A stretch of DNA of 51,778 nt from Halobacillus karajensis (GCF_900108515.1 NZ_FNWW01000015.1:1-51778), one strand, 5' to 3'; positions 28,783 through 38,594 are shown, counted from the stretch's first letter. Numbers and translations: made by a program. Notes: generated from the sequence alone by a model not told the origin.

Positions 28783-29346
28783 TCATTTCACGTTAAAATC
28801 ATTCATTACTTCGTTAAAGGTCTGTCCCAACCATGCTTCACATGCTTTGACAGCAAAATCAACACTCTCAGTTACTGGTTCTTGTTCCTCTTTGTTAAAA
28901 GAACCCAGTACATGGTCAATCACTGTTTTTGAACCTTCCGGACGACCAACACCCACCCGGAGTCGTTTAAATTCTTTTGTACCTAGTTGGTCAATAATGT
29001 TCCGGATCCCATTGTGCCCGCCGTGGCCACCTTTTTTCCTTAAGCGTATTTTACCGGGAGGTAAGTCTAAATCGTCATAAACCACTAAAACATCGCCCAC
29101 TTCAATGTCATAAAAGTCCATCAATGGACGCAGAGATTCCCCTGATAAATTCATATAGGTTTGTGGCTTTAACAGGACAACTTTATCTCCATTCAACCGC
29201 TCCATTGTAAACAAGCCATTAAACTTCTTTTGGCTTAATGACCAATGATTACGTGATGCTAACTCATCTATAACCCTAAATCCAATATTGTGGCGGGTGT
29301 CTTCATACTTTTTCCCTGGATTTCCAAGACCTACGATACACTTCAT
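28783..29346 (-). CDS. pth: peptidyl-tRNA hydrolase (SpoVC)
   Basis: Releases tRNA from stalled peptidyl-tRNA; essential, and known as spoVC in B. subtilis. The 187-residue Pth fold shows GLGNPGKKYEDTRHNIGF (Asn-8, catalytic His about 20), KPQTYMNLSG, the catalytic Asp in VYDDLDLP, and GGHGGHNGI. It stands between ctc and fin, the conserved order, and has its own promoter after the ctc terminator. Confidence 0.97.
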   Translation of the reverse strand: MKCIVGLGNPGKKYEDTRHNIGFRVIDELASRNHWSLSQKKFNGLFTMERLNGDKVVLLKPQTYMNLSGESLRPLMDFYDIEVGDVLVVYDDLDLPPGKIRLRKKGGHGGHNGIRNIIDQLGTKEFKRLRVGVGRPEGSKTVIDHVLGSFNKEEQEPVTESVDFAVKACEAWLGQTFNEVMNDFNVK

Positions 29347-29382
29347 AAAAAACTTCCTTTGCTCTCTTTATACTATTGGTCC

Positions 29383-29415
29383 ATTATATCAAAAGGCTGC
29401 GTTGAATCATGTCAA
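29383..29415 (-). promoter_or_regulatory. pth promoter, extended -10 with distant TTGACA
   Basis: Minus strand TGATATAAT is a perfect extended -10 (TATAAT at 29388-29383). A perfect TTGACA (29415-29410) lies 21 bp upstream, too far for normal sigma-A use. The extended -10 may suffice alone. Confidence 0.7.
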
Positions 29416-29429
29416 AATCCGTTTGATTT

Positions 29430-29445
29430 GAGCAAAATTTTGCTC
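29430..29445. repeat. 16-bp perfect palindrome upstream of the pth promoter
   Basis: GAGCAAAATTTTGCTC, with no loop, centred about 25 bp upstream of the pth TTGACA. It could be a protein-binding site. No regulator is assignable. Confidence 0.5.
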
Positions 29446-29563
29446 CTAACCTGTCGATAGCTCAGATGTTTATACAATCCCCTGAATTTAAAATCTTAAA
29501 CAAGCTTGCAAATGGACCTTATTTACACCTGCAATACAGGATGAATATTCATTCGACAACGAT

Positions 29564-29595
29564 GAAAAAGGGCGTGCCTGATCGGCCCGCCCTCT
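29564..29595 (-). terminator. ctc terminator
   Basis: Minus strand AGGGCGGGCC, 5-nt loop, GGCACGCCCT (one bulge) and TTTTTC, about 20 nt after the ctc stop. Confidence 0.82.
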
Positions 29596-29616
29596 CTATG
29601 CTTCATGCTAATTGTA

Positions 29617-30255
29617 TTATTCTTTTTCGTCTGCGTCATCTGACTTTTCATTGATCACTTCAGGCTCAGCATCAGCATCGGTCGTATCCGGCTCTTCCGG
29701 CATTTCTTCCGGAGGAGTAACTGAAACGATCGTCGTATTTTCATCTTCTGTAATTTCGTAGTTTCTAGACGCTTTTAAGTCACTAACCATTACACTGTCC
29801 CCGATACTCAATTCAGAAACATCAACGACGATTTCCTCTGGAATATCACCTGGTTTCGCACGTACAGCCAACTCATAAAGCGGCTGTTGAACGACACCAC
29901 CTTCTTTACTCCCGGCTGCTTCTCCTTCAAGACGGACAGGAACTTCAACATCCATCTCTTCAGACATATCCACGATGTAAAAGTCCGCATGAATCAGTTC
30001 ATCTTTTATTGGATCCACTTGGTATTCGTGAAGCATGACATCCACCTTGTTTTTACCATCAACATCAAGGGATATTATCGCGTTCTTCCCTTCATCACGA
30101 ACAGTTTTAAGTAACTCTATGCTGCTAACAGCAACCGTGATCGGTTCCTTATCCTTCCCATATACGACACTTGGAACATTTCCTTCCAGACGTAGTTCAC
30201 GGGTTACGGATTGCTTGAGATTTTGTCTTTGATTTGCTTTTAATGTAGTAGCCAA
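29617..30255 (-). CDS. ctc: general stress protein Ctc / ribosomal protein bL25
   Basis: 5S-rRNA-binding ribosomal protein of the bL25/Ctc family, induced by stress in B. subtilis. The 212 residues have an N-terminal L25 domain (about 1-95; REL RLEGNVPSVVYGKD, DEGKNAIISLDVDG) and a C-terminal beta-domain (about 100-185). A very acidic tail (PEEMPEEPDTTDADAEPE...) follows. I place the start at TTG (30255), nine bases after GGAGG, giving MATTLKANQRQ as in relatives; no ATG fits. A sigma-B promoter lies just upstream in the prs-ctc gap. Confidence 0.95.
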   Translation of the reverse strand: MATTLKANQRQNLKQSVTRELRLEGNVPSVVYGKDKEPITVAVSSIELLKTVRDEGKNAIISLDVDGKNKVDVMLHEYQVDPIKDELIHADFYIVDMSEEMDVEVPVRLEGEAAGSKEGGVVQQPLYELAVRAKPGDIPEEIVVDVSELSIGDSVMVSDLKASRNYEITEDENTTIVSVTPPEEMPEEPDTTDADAEPEVINEKSDDADEKE

Positions 30256-30294
30256 ATTAATCAACCTCCAGTAATTTACCAATCATTCATTCAG

Positions 30295-30322
30295 TTTCCC
30301 GTTATTCACAAGAGTTAAACCT
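30295..30322 (-). promoter_or_regulatory. ctc promoter (sigma-B)
   Basis: Minus strand AGGTTTAA (30322-30315), 14-bp spacer, GGGAAA (30300-30295). It fits sigma-B (GTTTAA, 12-14 bp, GGGWAW), with the same spacing I recall for the classic B. subtilis ctc promoter. It implies general-stress induction of ctc in addition to read-through from glmU-prs. Confidence 0.75.
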
Positions 30323-30333
30323 CTATTCAGAAA

Positions 30334-31287
30334 TTAATCAAATAAAATGCTAATGGATTGACGCTCATGGACGCGAATAATTGCCTCACTAATTAAACCA
30401 GCAACAGATAGTTCTGTAATCTTCTCACTTGCCTTCTCTTCTCCAAGCGGAATCGTATTAGTCACCACAAGTTCTTTAATCTTGGAGTTATCAATACGCT
30501 CGATGGCCGGTCCAGATAAAACCGGGTGAGTACAACAAGCATAGACATCTTTGGCCCCGTTCTCCACAAGGGCATTGGCCGCAAGAGTGATCGTACCTGC
30601 TGTATCGATAATATCATCAATCAAAATGGCAGTTTTCCCTTCGATATTACCGACAATATTCATGACTTCCGCAACGTTCGGTCGAGGACGCCGCTTATCA
30701 ATAATCGCAATCGGCGCCTTGAGACGATCCGCCATCTTGCGTGCACGTGTCACTCCACCATGGTCAGGGGATACCACGACAACATCATCAAAATTCTTTT
30801 CTTCAAAGTAGTCGGATAAAATTGGCACTCCGACAAGATGATCGATCGGCAAGTTAAAGAACCCTTGAATCTGTGGAGCGTGAAGATCAAGCATCAGCAC
30901 ACGGGAGGCACCTGCGGTTTCAAGCAAGTCCGCGATCAGTTTAGCGGTGATCGGCTCTCGAGCCCGTGCCTTACGATCCTGCCTTGCATACCCATAATAA
31001 GGCATAACAATATTGATGGTTCTTGCGGACGCACGTTTCAATGCATCGATCATAATTAAGAGTTCCATGATGTGTTGGTTAACGGGCTCACAAGTGGATT
31101 GAACAACGTACACATCACACCCACGGATACTTTCTTCTATGTTGATTTGAATCTCGCCGTCACTAAAACTTGTGACTGTACATTTACCTAGCTCGACTCC
31201 GATGTTATCAGCAATTTCCTTCGCTAACTCAGGATTTGAGTTAAGTGAGAATACTTTCAGTTTTGAATCCTTATATCCAGTTGCCAT
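30334..31287 (-). CDS. prs: ribose-phosphate pyrophosphokinase
   Basis: Makes PRPP from ribose-5-phosphate and ATP for purine, pyrimidine, histidine and tryptophan synthesis and salvage (including Hpt here). The 317 residues show the metal/ATP motif [19 protein letters not shown], the flexible KRR loop ([12 protein letters not shown]) and the PRPP-binding [18 protein letters not shown]. It is 15 nt downstream of glmU, the conserved gcaD-prs-ctc order. GGAGGG precedes the ATG. Confidence 0.98.
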   Translation of the reverse strand: MATGYKDSKLKVFSLNSNPELAKEIADNIGVELGKCTVTSFSDGEIQINIEESIRGCDVYVVQSTCEPVNQHIMELLIMIDALKRASARTINIVMPYYGYARQDRKARAREPITAKLIADLLETAGASRVLMLDLHAPQIQGFFNLPIDHLVGVPILSDYFEEKNFDDVVVVSPDHGGVTRARKMADRLKAPIAIIDKRRPRPNVAEVMNIVGNIEGKTAILIDDIIDTAGTITLAANALVENGAKDVYACCTHPVLSGPAIERIDNSKIKELVVTNTIPLGEEKASEKITELSVAGLISEAIIRVHERQSISILFD

Positions 31288-31302
31288 GGATGGAACCCTC
31301 CG

Positions 31303-32682
31303 TTAATCTTTTTTGATCGATTTCATTTTAGTGGCGTATCCTTCTTTGTTCGTCTGACGAGAACGTGCGATGGACAAGGCCTCTGATGGGACATCTTCAT
31401 TAATGGTAGAACCTGCAGCGACATACGCTCCTTTTCCAACTTTCACAGGAGCGATCAAGTTTGAATTGCATCCGATAAATGCATCATCCTCAATGGTCGT
31501 TAAGTGTTTATTTTTTCCATCATAGTTGACCGTAATGGTGCCGCAACCGATGTTCACACCGCTCCCTACTTCAGCATCACCAATATAACTTAAATGGGAG
31601 GCTTTGCTGCCATTGCCAAATGCCGCCTTCTTCACTTCAACAAAATTCCCAACTTTCACATCATCCCCCAGGTTTGACTGTGGTCTAATGTGTGCAAATG
31701 GACCAATTTGAACACGTGCTCCAATCCGGCTGTCAGCAGCCGCACTTTGCTTAACAGTCGTCTCAGCACCTACATGGCAATTGGTAATCGTCGTATGAGG
31801 TCCAATAACGGCATCATTTTCAATGAATGTTGTACCTTCCAGCACACTACCAGGGTAGATAACGACATCCTGGCCAATCTCAACATCTGGTCCGATATAA
31901 GTTTGATCAGGATCAACAAGCGTTACACCATTTCTCATATGTTGCTCGTTAATTCGTCTCTTCATTAATTTTTCTGCTTTTGATAAAGCCACGCGGTCAT
32001 TAACTCCTAGAGATTCAGAGAATTCAGGCGTTTGATAAGCACTGATTGTTTCTCCACGACCTTTTAAAATTTCTATAACATCTGGGAGATAATATTCCCC
32101 TTGAACATTATCATTAGAAACGTTTTTAAGCGCTTCAAACAACATAGCATTATCAAAACAATAGGTGCCTGTATTTATTTCCTGAATGGCCTGTTCCTCT
32201 TCAGAAGCATCTTTTTGCTCAACAATCCGTTCTACTTGGCCATTTCCTCCCCGAATGACACGCCCATACCCGGTTGGATCTTCGGCGTGAGCGGTTAGAA
32301 TCGTTGCCTTTGCCTTTTCAGCATCATGATGATCAATCAATTTCTGCAAAGTTTCACCTGTCAACAATGGAGTATCTCCACAAACAACAACAGTGGTCCC
32401 TTCTCGATCCGCTAAAATATCATCAGCTTGCAAGACAGCGTGACCTGTCCCCAATTGCTCCTCCTGAATGACATAATGGCTATCCTCACCAAGCTGGTCC
32501 TGAACTTTTTCAGCACCAAAACCTACAACAGTAATTAATTCCTTCAAATCTAATGTATTCAACTGGTCGACAACATGCTGGACCATCGGTTTGCCGCATA
32601 CAGGATGCAAAACTTTGTAAAGTTTTGACTTCATACGCGTACCTTGGCCAGCGGCTAAAACGACAGCATATCTATTAGTCAT
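31303..32682 (-). CDS. glmU: bifunctional UDP-N-acetylglucosamine pyrophosphorylase / glucosamine-1-phosphate N-acetyltransferase
   Basis: Makes UDP-GlcNAc for peptidoglycan and teichoic acids. The 459 residues have an N-terminal nucleotidyltransferase domain (about 1-230) with [18 protein letters not shown] and [11 protein letters not shown]-terminal left-handed beta-helix of hexapeptide repeats follows (about 250-440), including the acetyl-CoA/active-site region [25 protein letters not shown] lies before the ATG. It starts the glmU-prs(-ctc) unit after the spoVG terminator and has its own sigma-A promoter. Confidence 0.98.
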   Translation of the reverse strand: MTNRYAVVLAAGQGTRMKSKLYKVLHPVCGKPMVQHVVDQLNTLDLKELITVVGFGAEKVQDQLGEDSHYVIQEEQLGTGHAVLQADDILADREGTTVVVCGDTPLLTGETLQKLIDHHDAEKAKATILTAHAEDPTGYGRVIRGGNGQVERIVEQKDASEEEQAIQEINTGTYCFDNAMLFEALKNVSNDNVQGEYYLPDVIEILKGRGETISAYQTPEFSESLGVNDRVALSKAEKLMKRRINEQHMRNGVTLVDPDQTYIGPDVEIGQDVVIYPGSVLEGTTFIENDAVIGPHTTITNCHVGAETTVKQSAAADSRIGARVQIGPFAHIRPQSNLGDDVKVGNFVEVKKAAFGNGSKASHLSYIGDAEVGSGVNIGCGTITVNYDGKNKHLTTIEDDAFIGCNSNLIAPVKVGKGAYVAAGSTINEDVPSEALSIARSRQTNKEGYATKMKSIKKD

Positions 32683-32716
32683 GAAAACGTACCTCCATCC
32701 TCAATATCCACTTTGA

Positions 32717-32745
32717 ATCATATCTTAATACCAAGGTGATTTCAA
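32717..32745 (-). promoter_or_regulatory. glmU promoter (sigma-A)
   Basis: Minus strand TTGAAA (32745-32740), 17-bp spacer, TATGAT (32722-32717), 35 bp before the glmU ATG. Confidence 0.72.
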
Positions 32746-32812
32746 CATGGAGGACACAGCCCAACTGAATTTATCAAGTCTGCAATCAATGATGTTAAGT
32801 ATTACCTGGACA

Positions 32813-32851
32813 TCAAAAAAAGAGCCTAACCTTTTCAGGGCTAGACTCTTG
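32813..32851 (-). terminator. spoVG terminator
   Basis: Minus strand AAGAGTCTAGCC / GGTTAGGCTCTT (two G-T pairs), 7-nt loop, TTTTTTTG. It lies 15 nt after the spoVG stop. Confidence 0.88.
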
Positions 32852-32865
32852 GTGTGCAATAAGTA

Positions 32866-33165
32866 TTAGGAAGCTCCAGCTTCTTCAAATTCCGCCTCAG
32901 CTTCAGCCTCATCACCCGCACGGTGATAGGCTTCAAGTACAGCGTCTTGAATCTTTCCACGAGTACCTGAATTTATTGGATGTGCAATATCACGAAACTC
33001 CCCATCCGGAGTGCGCTTGCTCGGCATTGCTACGAACAGCCCATTGTTGCCATCAATCACCCGTATGTCATGGACAACAAACTCCTGATCCAAGGTAATA
33101 GAAGCAATTGCTCGCATTCTTCCATCGGTATTCACGCGTCGCAGTCTTACGTCAGTTACTTCCAT
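32866..33165 (-). CDS. spoVG: SpoVG, septation/sporulation regulatory protein
   Basis: A 99-residue SpoVG protein ([39 protein letters not shown], then [23 protein letters not shown]). It influences asymmetric septation in B. subtilis and acts as a nucleic-acid-binding regulator in other Firmicutes. The C-terminus is Glu/Ala-rich and acidic. It directly follows purR; yabJ, which usually sits between them and is co-transcribed with purR, is missing. A sigma-H promoter precedes it. Confidence 0.97.
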   Translation of the reverse strand: MEVTDVRLRRVNTDGRMRAIASITLDQEFVVHDIRVIDGNNGLFVAMPSKRTPDGEFRDIAHPINSGTRGKIQDAVLEAYHRAGDEAEAEAEFEEAGAS

Positions 33166-33208
33166 TAGAATTCACCACCTTTTATGCAAAAGAACTTATG
33201 TAAAACAA

Positions 33209-33235
33209 ATTCCACAAAACGGGAAAAATTCCTGC
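33209..33235 (-). promoter_or_regulatory. spoVG promoter (sigma-H)
   Basis: Minus strand GCAGGAATT (33235-33227), 11-bp spacer, GTGGAAT (33215-33209). It matches sigma-H RNAGGAWWW / RNNGAAT and closely resembles the B. subtilis spoVG promoter. AT-rich DNA upstream (about 33241-33280) recalls the AbrB-bound UP region there. Confidence 0.85.
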
Positions 33236-33296
33236 TATATTTCTAAAAAATTTTTATGATTCTGTTTATTTTGTAATTAAATGGGGGTCGTACCAT

Positions 33297-33334
33297 GAAA
33301 AAAGACCCTCATACAAAAGGATGAGGGTTTTTTT
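33297..33334. terminator. purR terminator
   Basis: ACCCTCAT / ATGAGGGT with an 8-nt loop and long T-runs on both strands, directly after purR on the minus strand. It insulates purR from the sigma-H promoter of spoVG. Confidence 0.9.
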
Positions 33335-33345
33335 ACACTAAATCA

Positions 33346-34164
33346 TTAAATTTTATTTAGTAAATTTCCTGGACGAACTTCAATAGACCCCCGTCTTTCA
33401 TCCGCATTTACGATTTGGACAACAGACAAGTAATCATCGACCACTCGATCTTCTTCTTCATCTTCAGCTTCAGCAAGAACTCCAATTCCAGCCAATTCAG
33501 CATCAAACTCCATTAATAGGTTTCTCATCCCATTAATAGTTCCTCCCGCTTTCATGAAATCATCTATGATACAGACACGGGAGCCTTGAGACAATGACCT
33601 TTTGGTAAGGACCATGGTTTGAATTTTGCGGGTGGAACCAGAAACATAGTTGATACTTACCGTGGAACCTTCAGATATTTTCGGGTCCCTCCTGGCAATG
33701 ACAACCGGAACATTCAAAAAAGATGCAACCGCATATGCAAGAGGAATTCCCTTTGTAGCGACAGTCATGACCACATCGATATCCTTGTTACGAAAAGCTG
33801 AGGCGAAAAGTTTGCCAATGTTACGGGTCGTTTCCGGGTCTCCAAGCAAATCACTCATGAATAAATAGCCACCCGGAAGAAGGCGGGCTGGGTCTTCTAA
33901 TTTCTCACAGAGTTCTTCAACGAAACGGCTGCTCCCCTCTAAAGAAAATGCAGGGATATATTTCACACCACCAGCCGCACCAGAAATTGTCTCCAAGTAA
34001 CCGATCCCTTCATGCTGAAACATCTTATTGATGATGCCGAGATCTTCACTGATGGAAGATTTCGCTGCATCAAATTTCTCCGAGAAAAAAGGAAGGGAGA
34101 TGAGATTCCGTGGTCGATCGAGAATATAATGTGTCATGGCGACAAGCCTTTCGCTCCTTTTCAT
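33346..34164 (-). CDS. purR: purine operon repressor PurR
   Basis: Represses purine biosynthesis and transport genes; PRPP relieves DNA binding. The 272 residues have an N-terminal winged helix (about 1-72; MKRSERLVAMTHYILDRPRNLISLPFF) and a phosphoribosyltransferase-like domain with the PRPP motif VCIIDDFMKAGGTINGM (about 199-215). It contains GVKYIP and LLPGGYLFMSDLLGDP, typical of Firmicute PurR. A PurBox just before the start suggests autoregulation. The usual partner yabJ (RidA) is absent downstream. Confidence 0.97.
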   Translation of the reverse strand: MKRSERLVAMTHYILDRPRNLISLPFFSEKFDAAKSSISEDLGIINKMFQHEGIGYLETISGAAGGVKYIPAFSLEGSSRFVEELCEKLEDPARLLPGGYLFMSDLLGDPETTRNIGKLFASAFRNKDIDVVMTVATKGIPLAYAVASFLNVPVVIARRDPKISEGSTVSINYVSGSTRKIQTMVLTKRSLSQGSRVCIIDDFMKAGGTINGMRNLLMEFDAELAGIGVLAEAEDEEEDRVVDDYLSVVQIVNADERRGSIEVRPGNLLNKI

Positions 34165-34178
34165 AACAAAGCACCTCT

Positions 34179-34228
34179 AAATCCGAATATTTTCATTAAA
34201 TATAACAAATTCGTACGTTATTTATCAA
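34179..34228 (-). promoter_or_regulatory. purR promoter and PurBox
   Basis: Minus strand TTGATA (34228-34223), 18-bp spacer, extended -10 TGTTATATT (TATATT 34204-34199), partly inside the ispE 3' end. A PurBox follows at 34179-34191 (plus strand AAATCCGAATATT, 12 of 13 positions to AWWWCCGAACWWT). It lies near the start site, where binding would block purR itself. I see only one box; strong PurR sites have two inverted boxes. Confidence 0.62.
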
Positions 34229-35090
34229 GTGGTTCTCTGTATCCCAGTAGACGGACCATATAAACTTCTGTGCAGAAGCCTTTAAGACTGTTATAAATTC
34301 TTTGAGCACGAGCATCATGTTCCACAAGAGAAAATACAGTCGGACCGCTGCCACTCATCAATACAGCATCTGCACCAGCCTGTGACATTAGCTCCTTGAT
34401 TTGACCAACTTCTTCATGCATTTCTAGGGTTACACCTTCAAGCGTATTGCCTACATGGGTACAAATTTCTCGATAATCTCCATTTTTAAGAGCCGCCACC
34501 ATCGCCTTCGTGTTAGGGTGTTCTGCCTTCTCTACATCCAGATTCTGATAAACAGATTGAGTAGAAACGCCGAGAGTAGGTTTAGAAAGAACCACCCAGC
34601 AAGGAGGAGGGGCTGGTATTGACTGTATCTTCTCTCCTCGTCCAGTAGCGAGAGCCGTCCCTCCGTACACACAAAAAGAAACATCAGAACCGATTTCTGC
34701 ACCAAGGACCGCCAATTCATCAAGACTCAAACCTAAATTCCACAAACGGTTTACTCCTCTTAATACAGCGGCAGCATCACTGCTACCACCAGCCAGACCA
34801 GCAGCCACGGGGATATTCTTTTCAATATAAATTTTAACTCCCTTGCGTACATCATACCGATTCTTGATTAATTGGGCGGCTCGATAGGCTAAATTTCGCT
34901 CGTCATTGGGGACAAAGCGGCTTTCTGATTCCACTCTAATTTCATTTTCAGAGAGAAGAGACAATTCAATTCGATCTGCAAGATCTACCGTTGTCATGAC
35001 CATTTCTACTTCATGGAAGCCGTCCGGGCGTTTATGTAAAACATCAAGAGACAAATTAATCTTCGCAGGGGCTTTTTCGAGTATTTGCAT
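34218..35090 (-). CDS. ispE: 4-diphosphocytidyl-2-C-methyl-D-erythritol kinase
   Basis: GHMP kinase of the MEP isoprenoid pathway. The 290 residues begin with [26 protein letters not shown] and have the glycine-rich ATP loop [19 protein letters not shown] (about 92-110) and the C-terminal [13 protein letters not shown]. It lies between sspF and purR, as in B. subtilis, and has a possible promoter in the gap after the sspF terminator. Confidence 0.97.
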   Translation of the reverse strand: MQILEKAPAKINLSLDVLHKRPDGFHEVEMVMTTVDLADRIELSLLSENEIRVESESRFVPNDERNLAYRAAQLIKNRYDVRKGVKIYIEKNIPVAAGLAGGSSDAAAVLRGVNRLWNLGLSLDELAVLGAEIGSDVSFCVYGGTALATGRGEKIQSIPAPPPCWVVLSKPTLGVSTQSVYQNLDVEKAEHPNTKAMVAALKNGDYREICTHVGNTLEGVTLEMHEEVGQIKELMSQAGADAVLMSGSGPTVFSLVEHDARAQRIYNSLKGFCTEVYMVRLLGYREPLDK

Positions 35091-35124
35091 GCAAGCACCT
35101 CATATTCAATAAGATTCTGAAAGC

Positions 35125-35133
35125 ATTGTACCA
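35125..35133 (-). promoter_or_regulatory. ispE promoter (extended -10)
   Basis: Minus strand TGGTACAAT: TG-n plus TACAAT, 35 bp before ispE. No clear -35 at 17 bp. Confidence 0.5.
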
Positions 35134-35167
35134 TACTTGTAAGCTGCAAAGTGAGCTGATATGAAAG

Positions 35168-35198
35168 CAAAAAACCCCTGGCGCTAGGAGCACCAGGG
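35168..35198 (-). terminator. sspF terminator
   Basis: Minus strand CCCTGGTGC, 5-nt loop, GCGCCAGGG, then TTTTTTG, ten bases after the sspF stop. Confidence 0.9.
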
Positions 35199-35206
35199 AA
35201 AAGTAC

Positions 35207-35386
35207 TTACTGTTGGTTTTTCACCATTTGTTCTTCTGCCATTTGGATTGCTCTTTTTACCATATTTCCTGCATCCCGCCCAGAGATGCCGCCCCATCCG
35301 TCCTTTTCTACCTTGTCGTAAAACCCAAGTTCTTTCGCGATCTCTTCTTTCAACGAATTGGACATCATGCTGCGCTTACGTCCCAT
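35207..35386 (-). CDS. sspF: small acid-soluble spore protein SspF (alpha/beta-type-like)
   Basis: A 59-residue protein beginning [20 protein letters not shown] and ending in a Gln/Asn-rich tail. It carries [20 protein letters not shown] and [13 protein letters not shown], the SspF signature. These proteins coat spore DNA in the forespore. AGGAG lies 9 nt before the ATG. A sigma-G-like -10 lies upstream, and the gene stands between veg and ispE, as in B. subtilis. Confidence 0.95.
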   Translation of the reverse strand: MGRKRSMMSNSLKEEIAKELGFYDKVEKDGWGGISGRDAGNMVKRAIQMAEEQMVKNQQ

Positions 35387-35428
35387 CGTCTTCAGCTCCT
35401 TTCGCTTTCACTAAGGTAACGACAACCC

Positions 35429-35459
35429 TAGTATGTGCGTTTGGTCGACAAGACAAGCA
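35429..35459 (-). promoter_or_regulatory. sspF promoter (sigma-G)
   Basis: Minus strand CATACTA (35435-35429) is a perfect sigma-G -10, 43 bp before the sspF ATG. The -35 candidate TGCTTG at 18 bp spacing is only a partial match. Confidence 0.62.
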
Positions 35460-35540
35460 CGGTAGTTGTATGTAATGTTGGTAATGATTCCTTTTCTATA
35501 AAAGCATTTTAAATTGAATGCTTTTCCATGATATAGACAA

Positions 35541-35573
35541 AATAAAAAAGCAGCAAACGAAAGGTTTACTGCT
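35541..35573 (-). terminator. veg terminator overlapping the stop codon
   Basis: Minus strand AGCAGTAAAC, 5-nt loop, GTTTGCTGCT, then TTTTTT. The left arm includes the last veg codons and the stop (TAA at 35568-35566). Confidence 0.88.
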
Positions 35574-35826
35574 CAAGTGCCATAGTCTGTAGGTCATCGA
35601 AGTTCAATTCGACTGTCTCTGTAAGTACATCTGCATAGCTGTAAGATACACGTTCAAAAGCATTTTCTTCTTGATCAAGCTCTACAATGAAAACAGCAGG
35701 ATAAGTCTCTGCCAATACACCAGAACGCTCAATTGTTTTACGGCGCCCGCCGTTTGCTTTCAATGTAAGACGCTTGCCAATTTGCCCTTCAAGGGACTGC
35801 TTGATTTCTACTAACGTTTTAGCCAC
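35566..35826 (-). CDS. veg: Veg protein (biofilm-associated)
   Basis: An 86-residue protein of the Veg family ([54 protein letters not shown]). It is highly expressed in B. subtilis and stimulates biofilm matrix genes by antagonising SinR. It starts at GTG (35826) after GGTGGAG, giving exactly the B. subtilis length; an in-frame upstream start is unlikely. Two tandem sigma-A promoters precede it. Confidence 0.95.
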   Translation of the reverse strand: MAKTLVEIKQSLEGQIGKRLTLKANGGRRKTIERSGVLAETYPAVFIVELDQEENAFERVSYSYADVLTETVELNFDDLQTMALEQ

Positions 35827-35849
35827 TGCACTCCACCTCACTGTATATT

Positions 35850-35878
35850 AGGATATCACAAAGATTGGACAAAGTCAA
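35850..35878 (-). promoter_or_regulatory. veg promoter, proximal (sigma-A)
   Basis: Minus strand TTGACT (35878-35873), 17-bp spacer, TATCCT (35855-35850) preceded by TGA as an extended -10. Confidence 0.75.
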
Positions 35879-35890
35879 ATAAAATTATTA

Positions 35891-35919
35891 ATTATACCAA
35901 CTGTGCTAAAACAATGCAA
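35891..35919 (-). promoter_or_regulatory. veg promoter, distal (sigma-A)
   Basis: Minus strand TTGCAT (35919-35914), 17-bp spacer, perfect TATAAT (35896-35891) with TGG extension. B. subtilis veg also has two promoters. Confidence 0.65.
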
Positions 35920-36142
35920 CAGAAGGGTATAAATAATCGGTCCCGATTAGCTTATCCATTTAAAGGAAAACTATGTAATCTTTTTTATTTTTCTATGATA
36001 TCGCGTGTTTTCTCCTCTCCTCCCTGCAAGAATAATTCTTTTTTCTTTGATTTCCCATACTAAAAAAATTGAATACCCTCTTATACCCCTAAGCTAAAAT
36101 AGAGGGACCTTATTTTCTTTCCCATGGAGGAGCCTGCCTTAC

Positions 36143-36184
36143 ATGAGCAAAGATGGATACGTCCCTATAGTCTTAGATAATTAA
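36143..36184 (+). CDS. possible 13-codon peptide in the veg-yabG gap
   Basis: Plus strand ATG to TAA encoding MSKDGYVPIVLDN, with GGAGGAG (36126-36132) ten bases upstream. It lies in an otherwise empty stretch (about 35920-36182) between the veg promoters and the yabG terminator, convergent with yabG. No convincing promoter: TTGAAT near 36068 and TAAAAT near 36095 are about 20 bp apart. I recognise no family; it may be chance. Confidence 0.2.
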   Translation: MSKDGYVPIVLDN

Positions 36185-36210
36185 AAAGCCGCCATAGGTA
36201 AATGGCGACA
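36183..36210 (-). terminator. yabG terminator
   Basis: Minus strand GTCGCCAT, 6-nt loop, ATGGCGGC (one T-G) and TTTTT, immediately after the yabG stop. Confidence 0.82.
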
Positions 36211-36211
36211 A

Positions 36212-37102
36212 TTAAGTTTCTTCCTTATTTTCTTCTTCGGTTTGATTTTCTGTATATGGCATCCCAATACGCAGAAGCCCTTTCGTTTCAATTCCACCGA
36301 GACCATCTTCCCCACTTACAGTATTACGTATAACTTCCCAAATGTTAATATGATCCATAAAGGAGGTATAAGCCACTCGGGCCGCTACATAGACGGGGTC
36401 TATGGCATGGATGTTGACTCTTGCAGGTGAACTGGCAAAATTAGCCCCTGCTCTGATGATGGACTCAAAGTGCGATTGACACGCACCAGCAAATAGGACA
36501 AGCTGGTCAAAGTTGGGGTATTTTCTTCTAATATTACGGACTGCTTCCACAAAATACTTCGAATGACGGTAGGATTCTAATTCTCTGACCGTACCCTTGG
36601 CCTTTGAATAAGAATCGTGTCCTGTCAATACGACAATTTCCGGGTGGACTTTCTCTATTAAAGGCAGTACTTGGTTCGGCATCTCTTTTTCATGGAGGTA
36701 CTGACCATGGACTTGTAACCCTAATTGCTCATATAAGGCAATACATTTCTTTAGAAATAACGGGTCCCCGTCTATATGGAGAATACGGGGCGGGATTTGG
36801 AAATAGTTTGTTTCTTTAGCCTTCGTATACCCACTCCCGGCCTCCGCTTCTCTCTTTTCTTTTAACAGCCTGTAATCCTGTCGAAATAAACGATAGGAGT
36901 AGGCCTCCTTCTTATCCACTTCACTTTTTCTCCGATGGTATTCGGCACCGGTCACTTTTTCAAGATCATCGAGAGGGGCATCGGCCTCGAGACGTACGTG
37001 TTCGCCCATCAATTTTAAGAGCTGTCCCGTCTCTGTCTTCACTCGAAAAATGATGTCGTGCTTATAAGATTTCCGTGTGACTAGGTCTCCACTTGATATC
37101 AT
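36212..37102 (-). CDS. yabG: sporulation-specific protease YabG
   Basis: Mother-cell protease that processes spore coat proteins (such as SafA and SpoIVA in B. subtilis). From the ATG at 37102 it has 296 residues, close to the B. subtilis length. The family is recognised by ISSGDLVTRKSYKHDIIFRV at the N-terminus, PRILHIDGDPLFLKKC and LFAGACQSHFESIIRAGANFASSP, which carries a conserved Cys and His. It is an orphan cysteine-peptidase-like family. GGGG precedes the ATG; a longer start eight codons upstream is rejected. The sigma-K promoter upstream fits late mother-cell expression. Confidence 0.95.
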   Translation of the reverse strand: MISSGDLVTRKSYKHDIIFRVKTETGQLLKLMGEHVRLEADAPLDDLEKVTGAEYHRRKSEVDKKEAYSYRLFRQDYRLLKEKREAEAGSGYTKAKETNYFQIPPRILHIDGDPLFLKKCIALYEQLGLQVHGQYLHEKEMPNQVLPLIEKVHPEIVVLTGHDSYSKAKGTVRELESYRHSKYFVEAVRNIRRKYPNFDQLVLFAGACQSHFESIIRAGANFASSPARVNIHAIDPVYVAARVAYTSFMDHINIWEVIRNTVSGEDGLGGIETKGLLRIGMPYTENQTEEENKEET

Positions 37103-37132
37103 TATTCCCCACCTCACTCTATACACTACTTT

Positions 37133-37159
37133 TAGTGTATGTGTGACTATGGGCTTTGT
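37133..37159 (-). promoter_or_regulatory. yabG promoter (sigma-K) with overlapping palindrome
   Basis: Minus strand CATACACTA (37141-37133) matches the sigma-K -10 CATANNNTA, with the -35 AC (37159-37158) 16 bp upstream. It lies right after the ksgA stop. A perfect inverted repeat, TACACTA-CTTT-TAGTGTA (37122-37139), overlaps the -10. Confidence 0.75.
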
Positions 37160-37171
37160 GTCTATTTCACG

Positions 37172-38594
<1,423 letters not shown>

